Shown piece by piece: positions 50,417 through 56,313 of a stretch of 56,313 nucleotides of DNA (the first letter of the stretch is position 1; each line of letters opens with the position of its first letter). The notes under the pieces were generated by a model. The model was not told where the DNA came from. It worked only from the letters and a program-made list of their open reading frames with translations, and ran no database searches. The DNA comes from UBA3871 sp002392265 (GTDB taxonomy: Bacteria; Bacillota; Clostridia; Peptostreptococcales; Anaerovoracaceae), in contig CAMOGS010000078.1 of the NCBI GenBank assembly GCA_946614255.1, forward strand, positions 1-56,313, given 5' to 3'. Made by a program: the position numbers and the translations under genes.

Positions 50417-50659
50417 ATGACTAAAATAATCTTTGCAATGTATAACCCAGAAACCGACTGCGTTGAGGTTAGTCTCAACAATGAAATCCATGTCTCTTTT
50501 AACTGCGAAAAATGTAATGCTTCCGTTCGTCTGAACGAGCCTTCTGATATTGCTTATCTTACAAGGCTTGCCAGAGAAGAACCGGGGCTGTATGCAAAAT
50601 TGGCTTCCAGAGATGGTAGCTTGCAAGGGTATGTTGAGGCGATGGGGGAGTTTAATTAG
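50417..50659 (+). CDS. Small protein, 80 residues, unknown (DUF6061-like)
   Basis: 80 residues with a strong ribosome site (AAAGGAG 6 bases upstream of the ATG at 50417); a longer ORF start is unlikely. The sequence begins MTKIIFAMYNPETDCVEVSL and includes two Cys in NCEKCNAS and an acidic Leu-rich second half. It resembles short DUF6061-type proteins of Clostridia by memory, not by search. It may be a cargo gene at the border of the AT-rich island, since its own base composition is close to the housekeeping part. Confidence 0.7.
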   Translation: MTKIIFAMYNPETDCVEVSLNNEIHVSFNCEKCNASVRLNEPSDIAYLTRLAREEPGLYAKLASRDGSLQGYVEAMGEFN

Positions 50660-50677
50660 GTGCTCCTCCATCACCTA

Positions 50678-51679
50678 TTAATAAAATTTATCATCCAAGT
50701 CTTCATATGTAATTTCAACTGCATCATTCTCATAACTACATGTAATAACTCTTGCTTTAGTCGCCGTTGAAATCTCATCAGAAAATAGTATTGATTTTTC
50801 CTTTTCCATTTCCCAATATAGATCAAGTGAAAAATATACCTTTTGAATATTAACATCTCTAAACTTCGAATATGTTTTTAAATTTGATTTTGCTTCTTTT
50901 AATTTACTATTATATGCTGGTTTAAAATGTGCGATAAGCAATGCTTCCGCTATGTCTATGGCTTCTTCTATATGTATTGTATCCATTAATTGAAATTGAT
51001 TCCCCAACGAGTTTGAAAACATAAATTCTGTATTGTACCTCTTTACATATTGCCTATCAAACACCTTACAACTAACACCACTTAACAAAATATAAAGTTC
51101 TTTATCAATATATTTTTTCCCAATCTCCCTATGAATCTTTTGTATTGTACTATGATTATCTAACCTATCAAAAATATCTTCTTGCTTCGATTGACCTATG
51201 TATAATACTTCATATTTTCTGACATAGTCATAAGTATCATTAGAAAATGCCATCCTCATTAAATTGTCAACATGAATCTCTATCCAAAACTCCCCAAAAG
51301 TATTAATAGTATGTTCATATTGTACATATTCATTTGGAAAATTCTTTTTCAGAAACTCAATGCCCACTTCTGAATATTCTATATGCAATTTATTTCCAGC
51401 ATCTATAATCTCAACATTTAAACAATTAATATCCTTCGCCCTAAGTGAACCTAACATGTCAAACGGAACCCAAAATACTTCCTTATCGCATTCACTCATA
51501 CAAAGTACATTCATAATATTATCTCTTGAAGAAATTGCTTTTATTCGATATTTTTCTCCAAGTAAAACAAAATACAAACTGTACTCTTTTCCATTCACGC
51601 GTTTTCTTGCTTCATCCAAATAATTATAATTCAGTATATATTTCCGTCCCATCGAAATATCCAATTCAATCTTATGCAT
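50678..51679 (-). CDS. Uncharacterised protein with GIY-YIG-like domain
   Basis: 333 residues. The middle and C-terminal part fit a GIY-YIG nuclease fold: EVLYIGQS (157-164) with Tyr160, an Arg at 172 (DRLDNHST) and His176, then IAEALLIAHFKPAYNSK with Glu245 and Asn257 as metal and structural residues. The canonical GIY strand is diverged. Residues 1-150 are not recognised and could bind DNA or a partner. It is the last gene of an AT-rich run behind the DpnII-type restriction genes, 32 bases after the zinc-ribbon gene. A GAGG site precedes the ATG at 51679. Nuclease activity is inferred; no homologue search was possible. Confidence 0.7.
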   Translation of the reverse strand: MHKIELDISMGRKYILNYNYLDEARKRVNGKEYSLYFVLLGEKYRIKAISSRDNIMNVLCMSECDKEVFWVPFDMLGSLRAKDINCLNVEIIDAGNKLHIEYSEVGIEFLKKNFPNEYVQYEHTINTFGEFWIEIHVDNLMRMAFSNDTYDYVRKYEVLYIGQSKQEDIFDRLDNHSTIQKIHREIGKKYIDKELYILLSGVSCKVFDRQYVKRYNTEFMFSNSLGNQFQLMDTIHIEEAIDIAEALLIAHFKPAYNSKLKEAKSNLKTYSKFRDVNIQKVYFSLDLYWEMEKEKSILFSDEISTATKARVITCSYENDAVEITYEDLDDKFY

Positions 51680-51711
51680 ATTATCCCTCTTCCATTTTTA
51701 GAGAAAACATT

Positions 51712-51972
51712 TTATGCTTCTAGCTCGCTACACAAAATTCTGCCAACTGGTATTTCTCTGTTTTGATTTTGACGATGTATGTAACAATAACTTTGTGGAC
51801 CATCTGGATGATTTGAAGTTTCTCGCTTATCAGATCTCCCAAAAGCCTCTGGATAATTAAAGAATATATGTTCCTCTCCGTTCATTTCTGAACATTTAGG
51901 ACATAATTTATACCTACCACACATTACATATTGAGACATATTTAATGGTTTTCCACATATCTTACAATTCAT
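51712..51972 (-). CDS. Small zinc-ribbon protein, unknown
   Basis: 86 residues. Cys3/Cys6 and Cys24/Cys27 form two CxxC pairs (CKIC ... CPKC), a zinc-ribbon pattern; the rest is hydrophilic with a further Cys in SYCYIH and one near the C-terminus. GGAGG lies 8 bases upstream of the ATG at 51972. It is 14 bases after the ATPase gene and 32 bases before the GIY-YIG-like gene. It may be a DNA-binding accessory of the island. I do not see an HNH nuclease motif. Confidence 0.7.
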   Translation of the reverse strand: MNCKICGKPLNMSQYVMCGRYKLCPKCSEMNGEEHIFFNYPEAFGRSDKRETSNHPDGPQSYCYIHRQNQNREIPVGRILCSELEA

Positions 51973-51986
51973 CTAAAATGCCTCCT

Positions 51987-54200
51987 CTACATATTCTTTA
52001 CTTTTTGATATAAATTTAGTAATTCATTTATATCCATATCCAATATTGGTTCATACATAAACGAATTTAAATGAATGTTCTCGGGGGTCATAATATTAAC
52101 TTCTTCTAATATTTTAATATGTTCTTGACATCCAAACTGCTTATATGCATTAAACAATTCACGTGTCTGATTTCCTGTTTTCTCCAGATACACCATATAA
52201 TCTGTAACATTTCCTGTAATAATATTTCTCTTTACTTGCCAAGTTAATTGTCCTGCATAATTTGATATTTTATTCAGCATATATACTTCTGCCTTATGTC
52301 GAATAGCAATCGCCATAATAATCTTATGTTCAAGATGTGCATCGTTATCAGTAATATCATCTGCGATAGCATATATCTTATCTATTACTAAATCCGTTAA
52401 ATTCACATCTGACTTAAAATTATTCTTTCCTAAATAAGTGCCATAAACGTTTTTCAAAATATCAAATGTTATTATATTTGTAGCTTGTTTTTCATGCAGT
52501 ATATGTGTTAACAACAAATAATCCTTATCAACTCCCGCAATACCTCCTACATTTTTGTCCTCACCATATTCAATCATGTTACGAACAAACGGGATAAGTG
52601 CTACAACATTAATCAAATTCATATTATCCTTCCATGTAACAAATGGTTGATTTTGATATTTTTCTTGCTTTAATACTATACTTTCTCCTACCCCCTCCGC
52701 AGATAAACGGTCTTCTCTACTTAATGCTAATCTCATAGATACCGTACGGTAAAAATCGAAATTGTGTGACAAAATAAGCATTCTAAAATTTGCATTAGTA
52801 GACATCTCATATAAATATTCCACTATGGCATATTTATTTTTATAATCAAAAGAATCTGCTATATCATCTACTATAAACAGCACTTCCTTTCCACTATCTT
52901 TTAATTTCTCAATGTCAAATATTATATTCAAAAGATATAACGCCCTTTTTTCACCTTGACTTAATACATCAATACTCTCAAGATCACCCCTTGACATTTT
53001 TACAATTTGACTATCCCTTTCAAACGAAAATTCAACTCTTGGGATACTTTCGCCAATAATAGACCCTTTCATATTTGATATTTCCATTTTGTACGGAACA
53101 GTGAAACGTTCTTCGAATATATTTAATGCCTTTTTCCACGGTGTAGCATCTAAATCAATATTGCTAATTTCATTTTCTAGATTTTCATACTCATTCACAA
53201 GTTCTAAAAATTTCTCGTTTTCACTACTAAAATATGATAACCATAATTGTCTTTTTAGTTCATCTAACTTATCTATCTTTAAATACGCTACAACCTCTGG
53301 GTTATTCTCCAATAATTCTTTTAATACAATTCCCTTTGAATCACTTAACATCTTTTCAATTTCCTGAAACACTGGAACTGCTTTTATCTTTTCCTCAATT
53401 TCAGATATCTTACTTTTCAATTCTATTGGAGTATTTATTTCTATACCGCCCTCAAGATATAAATGATTATTTCGAACAAAAAAATTATCTCCCTCCAATG
53501 TTTTACAAAGATTTTTCAATTTGGGTAAAGAAAAATTACCTTTATCCAAAAAACCGAACTCAGCATATATACCATCACTCGCCAAGCAAAAATCTTCTAT
53601 TTTTTCTTGAAACTCTTGGGACATTATTTTTTTCAACACTGTAGCATCAAAAATATCACTATATTTAATATTTGAACAATTTAATTCAGGAGTAAAATTT
53701 GCCAACGATTGAATATTCAACAAAAAGCTATCTTCCTCAAAATGAAAATCTTTAACAATTTGAGGTTCTAATTCATATACTTTTTTTCCTAATGACGTTT
53801 TTGATATTTTCAAACCAGAATATCTTTCAAGTAATTTCAGTAACTTATCTTTTAATTTCAGGACTGTTGAAATTCTTGTCTTTATATCATCATCTACTAA
53901 TAAAGAGGTAATACTGTTTGATTCATAAAAACTTTCAAAAGATTTTATGACAAAAACATTTTCCGGCAAAACATCCACCCCATCAACTTTAACTTCTGCA
54001 ATTCCATCTAAATCAAAAATCTCATCCTTTATCTCACTTACTTTGCCTTCTTGTATCTTTTTAAATGTTTTAGAAAAAGATGTTTTCATAAGCCCATTTC
54101 TAGCATATACACATATTGCATTAGTATTTGAAAAATTAAATTCATGTTGCAAGTTTTTAATACCATAACAATTTGTCAAATTACACATTACTTTATCCAT
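51987..54200 (-). CDS. ABC/SMC-type ATPase (AAA_13/RloC-like), defence-associated
   Basis: 737 residues. A P-loop-like segment ARNGLMKTS (33-41) has Ala and Met where Gly is usual (GxNGxGKT), so the Walker A is degenerate but Lys39 and Thr40 remain. A coiled coil spans about 230-370. The ABC signature LSQGEKRAL has Ser414, Walker B is FIVDDIADS (Asp445, Asp446), and the H-loop is LSHNF with His479. This resembles RloC/AAA_13 ATPases of restriction islands. The last 170 residues are unassigned and may carry an effector. The ATG at 54200 has GGAG 9 bases upstream. It lies 12 bases after the DpnII-type endonuclease gene, suggesting cotranscription and a shared job. Confidence 0.82.
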   Translation of the reverse strand: MDKVMCNLTNCYGIKNLQHEFNFSNTNAICVYARNGLMKTSFSKTFKKIQEGKVSEIKDEIFDLDGIAEVKVDGVDVLPENVFVIKSFESFYESNSITSLLVDDDIKTRISTVLKLKDKLLKLLERYSGLKISKTSLGKKVYELEPQIVKDFHFEEDSFLLNIQSLANFTPELNCSNIKYSDIFDATVLKKIMSQEFQEKIEDFCLASDGIYAEFGFLDKGNFSLPKLKNLCKTLEGDNFFVRNNHLYLEGGIEINTPIELKSKISEIEEKIKAVPVFQEIEKMLSDSKGIVLKELLENNPEVVAYLKIDKLDELKRQLWLSYFSSENEKFLELVNEYENLENEISNIDLDATPWKKALNIFEERFTVPYKMEISNMKGSIIGESIPRVEFSFERDSQIVKMSRGDLESIDVLSQGEKRALYLLNIIFDIEKLKDSGKEVLFIVDDIADSFDYKNKYAIVEYLYEMSTNANFRMLILSHNFDFYRTVSMRLALSREDRLSAEGVGESIVLKQEKYQNQPFVTWKDNMNLINVVALIPFVRNMIEYGEDKNVGGIAGVDKDYLLLTHILHEKQATNIITFDILKNVYGTYLGKNNFKSDVNLTDLVIDKIYAIADDITDNDAHLEHKIIMAIAIRHKAEVYMLNKISNYAGQLTWQVKRNIITGNVTDYMVYLEKTGNQTRELFNAYKQFGCQEHIKILEEVNIMTPENIHLNSFMYEPILDMDINELLNLYQKVKNM

Positions 54201-54212
54201 ACACTACACTCC

Positions 54213-55070
54213 CTATATGAACAAGTTCTTCATAATATTTTGTTCCATATCATCAATACTGTAAATCGTATCCATAACTTCGAATGTCTCTCTCAAATTA
54301 CCTCTTGCACTCTTCCAGCCAATTCCATCTGTAAACCACACAAAAGTAAATCCATCTATAGTATCTGCTTCTTGTGAAAGCATCTTGTAGCTTCTGGCAG
54401 TTTCATTGAGTTTTGAACCACCACCGCCATAGAAATTTGTTTCAATACCATAAATCATCTTATCTGTCTTTATTACAAAATCAAATCTCTTTGCAGCCTT
54501 ACCCTGATTAGAAAGTGCAGATAAATCAATATTCCACCTTTCTTCAATATCCTTAAGATACATTTCCTTGAAGTAATTTACATCCTTTTTAAATCCCGCT
54601 GCCACAATGTACTTCTCAACCAAATCTTCCATCTGGTGACCGCCACGATTTTTACGCCCATTAGAATCTAATCCGGTTTCAATACCTAGCGCATAATCTA
54701 CAAGATTATTTACCAAGTGATTTGCAATCATATCAAATAATCCGGTCTTACGCATAAACACCTTGTACTGCTCCACGCTATAGTTCATCTTCTTGAAATT
54801 ATACAAGAATGCACCTTCTTCGTCCTGGGCATAGATTTCATTTCCTCTCACAGCAAGAAGCAACGGTATACATTGCAATGTTTCCGGATATTTTGTCACT
54901 ATCCTCTCAAAATCTTCCTCAATGCGCTTTGAGCCAATCAGGGAATTTAATATATTTAATTCCATCTTGATTTCTTCTACATTTCTTACGACTTTTTCAA
55001 AATCTATGTAATAGTCATAGCTTGATATACTTGGTCTGAACTTACTCAGCCACTCGTCAAAATCTCTCAT
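54213..55070 (-). CDS. dpnB: DpnII/MboI-family type II restriction endonuclease (GATC)
   Basis: 285 residues. The C-terminal half carries the DpnII-family stretch RFDFVIKTDKMIYGIETNFYG with Asp197 and Glu210 as metal-binding residues, then SKLNETARSYKMLSQE and FTFVWFTDGIGWKSAR. By family it cleaves GATC when adenine is unmethylated. The ATG at 55070 has AAGGAG 9 bases upstream and lies 3 bases after the stop of the Mrr-like gene. With the N6-adenine methyltransferase at the window edge it makes a restriction-modification set; a second (Dam-like) methyltransferase would be expected outside the window. It is AT-rich compared with genes to the left. Confidence 0.9.
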   Translation of the reverse strand: MRDFDEWLSKFRPSISSYDYYIDFEKVVRNVEEIKMELNILNSLIGSKRIEEDFERIVTKYPETLQCIPLLLAVRGNEIYAQDEEGAFLYNFKKMNYSVEQYKVFMRKTGLFDMIANHLVNNLVDYALGIETGLDSNGRKNRGGHQMEDLVEKYIVAAGFKKDVNYFKEMYLKDIEERWNIDLSALSNQGKAAKRFDFVIKTDKMIYGIETNFYGGGGSKLNETARSYKMLSQEADTIDGFTFVWFTDGIGWKSARGNLRETFEVMDTIYSIDDMEQNIMKNLFI

Positions 55071-55073
55071 TCG

Positions 55074-55916
55074 TTATCGCTCCTTAATTACAATTTCAAT
55101 CTTTTCCTCTGAATACTTCCATATAGCTTTGCAGGGATTATACGAACCATCCTCTGCTATCAATCCCGATTCTTTGTATAATTCTGTCACACCTGCAAGA
55201 TAAGCTCTATTTTGGGCAATAGTCAAATCTTTCGGTGCAAGACCATTAAATACAACCTTAACCTTTTGTGTCTCTTCTGGCAATAAATTAATGATTGCTT
55301 TAGGCAATCGCAAAATTCTTGCTCGTATGTCATTTGCCGATATTTGTTTATCCACAATCAATTTTACAGCTTCGTTCACGTCTGAATTACCATTCTCCTG
55401 TTGTAAATCATCCGATGTATCCTTTAATGCATCCATTGCATTTTTGCTAAATACCGGTGTGAACACAAATCCTATTTCATTGTCTATGCAACTCTCTACC
55501 AATGCTTTACCATCAATCAGGATAATTGGGCGTGATGGATCAGCATCTACGAACTCCTGTGTTTTCTTTGAATATCCAGCAGTTGTAATAAAAATCCCTT
55601 TACTTCCAGACGGCATTACACCTCGTAAAGCTCGCACTTTTTCAATCGGAATTGTTGTCCCTGGTTTGTTTCTTTTAGCCTGCACATATTATTCTACAGA
55701 ATCAGCACCTGCCAAACCACCAACGCCATATCGAATAGCCTCTAAATCAATACCACCATCAGACGAACGCTGTGTTACAACAACTTCATCAAGACCAATT
55801 TTCTCAAGATAAACCTTAAGAAATTCTTCAAAAGCATATCCGTTTTCAAAGTATCCGTAAAATTGCTCCAAAAACTCTTTTATTTTATCTTCAGATATTT
55901 CTATATTCTTTCGCAT
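55074..55916 (-). pseudogene. Mrr-type restriction endonuclease interrupted by one in-frame stop codon
   Basis: Two parts in the same frame together form one Mrr-like PD-(D/E)xK nuclease of 280 residues. The first part (75 codons) has the helical start and DGGIDLEA (Asp57); TAA at 55689-55691 replaces codon 76; the second continues Y-V-Q-A-K-R, holding Gln79 and Lys81 of the Q-x-K motif, then KVRALRGVMPSGSKGIFITT. The stop therefore separates Asp57 from the Q-x-K catalytic pair. A one-base change would restore it (for example TAT). The second part could only restart at GTG 55685. ATG at 55916 overlaps the methyltransferase end by 26 bases, with GAAGGT upstream. Real decay, readthrough or a sequencing error are all possible. 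Confidence 0.85.
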
Positions 55917-56313
55917 CTGCCACTACCTTCTCCAATCTTTTCTTGGATATTTCCAAGTATTCTTCACTTACATCTATTCCAATAAACTTCCGCCCAAATC
56001 GCACAGCCTCTACTCCAGTCGTTCCTGAGCCACAGAAAGGATCTAATATAACCTGTCCTTCCTCCGTAGATGCCAATACAATCTTCTCAAGCAGATATTC
56101 AGGCTTTTGTGTAGGGTGCCTTCCTTCTGTTTTCTCTGAAGGTTTTGTCAACGCTCCTGTCCACACATCCTTCATCTGCTTGCCATCATTCATTTCTTTC
56201 ATTTTCTGATAATCAAAAAAATGCCGAGACTTCTTTTCATTCTTCTTTGCCCATAAAATGGTTTCCGTAGAATGTGTGAAGCATCGACATGCTAAGTTTG
56301 GTGGTGGATTTGT
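55891..56313 (-). CDS. dpnA: DNA adenine methyltransferase, DpnA-like (N-terminus outside window)
   Basis: 140 codons of the C-terminal half; the start lies beyond the right edge. The segment CFTHSTETILWA, then DGKQMKDVW, RHPTQKPEYLLEKIV and DPFCGSGTTGVEA (motif I, S-adenosylmethionine binding) identify a beta-class N6_N4 DNA methyltransferase, as in DpnA (M.DpnIIB). The catalytic DPPY would lie in the missing part. It protects host GATC sites from the DpnII-type endonuclease encoded at 54213. The 3' end overlaps the Mrr-like gene by 26 bases, so the genes are translationally linked. Confidence 0.88.
   Translation of the reverse strand, partial: TNPPPNLACRCFTHSTETILWAKKNEKKSRHFFDYQKMKEMNDGKQMKDVWTGALTKPSEKTEGRHPTQKPEYLLEKIVLASTEEGQVILDPFCGSGTTGVEAVRFGRKFIGIDVSEEYLEISKKRLEKVVADAKEYRNI

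Noticed and set aside
51712..54200. Septu (PtuA-PtuB) system for the ATPase plus small Cys protein
   Set aside because: The small protein has CxxC pairs but no HNH residues, and the ATPase has a VDD Walker B rather than the OLD/PtuA type; the match is only architectural.
1..56313. tRNA/rRNA genes, CRISPR arrays or complete insertion sequences
   Set aside because: No cloverleaf with a GGTTCGAATCC-like T-arm, no regular short repeats with spacers, and no transposase or integrase gene were found.

Overview
The window looks like chromosome of an anaerobic, Gram-positive Firmicute of the Clostridia. The evidence is near-universal strong Shine-Dalgarno sites, sigma-A type promoters, a sodium-pump type biotin-dependent decarboxylase, an SLH-anchored surface protein, a peptide ABC transporter, asnA, and no respiratory genes. 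An Anaerovoracaceae or Eubacterium-like relative is my guess, not something I can show. Base composition is moderate over 1-50.6 kb. It becomes clearly AT-rich from about 50.67 kb to the right edge, which points to horizontal acquisition of that end.

Layout. 1-4.7 kb (minus): peptide uptake and breakdown (M3 oligopeptidase, small membrane protein, family-5 binding lipoprotein, start of a permease). 4.9-8.2 kb (minus): biotin-dependent acyl-CoA carboxyltransferase/decarboxylase genes mmdA-mmdD-mmdC followed by coaX; the membrane beta subunit is not here. 8.3-19.0 kb (minus): housekeeping genes (GDPD-like lipoprotein, ftsH, CDF metal transporter, tilS, tatD, a C-GCAxxG-C-C protein, metG, a small membrane protein). 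19.0-19.9 kb: a divergent AT-rich control region with a palindromic repeat, four copies of a second palindrome, and a BirA operator on a near-consensus promoter. 19.9-26.5 kb (plus): birA-bioY, an XRE regulator, a GNAT enzyme, an EamA transporter and an MBOAT/DHHW surface O-acylation pair. 26.6-37.2 kb: 5'-nucleotidase-like phosphatase, asnA, a 1453-residue S-layer protein, a phosphohexomutase and cysteine desulfidase. 37.4-46.0 kb (minus): a long likely operon encoding a multi-PAS hybrid kinase, a degenerate GGDEF protein, a Fic protein lacking its catalytic His, an MBL hydrolase, a small exporter and an aldo/keto reductase with ferredoxin clusters. 46.1-50.1 kb: lipoprotein serpin, flavin-type oxidoreductase, thioesterase, glutaredoxin-like protein, and a divergent LysO exporter that appears leaderless. 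50.1-50.4 kb: an unexplained structured element. 50.7-56.3 kb (minus): a defence island with a DpnII-type restriction-modification system, a nonsense-interrupted Mrr-like nuclease, an ABC/SMC-like ATPase, a zinc-ribbon protein and a GIY-YIG-like protein.

How the genes fit together. Biotin links two regions: BioY imports biotin, BirA attaches it to the MmdC carrier (Lys93) and probably represses its own transcription through the operator. Two dispersed hairpin families (a GGGGACAGGCACC palindrome and a CTCCAAA hairpin) sit at gene borders and may partly act as terminators. The right-hand island is the best candidate for an incompletely described system: a GATC-type restriction module extended by three tightly spaced genes that are not standard DpnII components.
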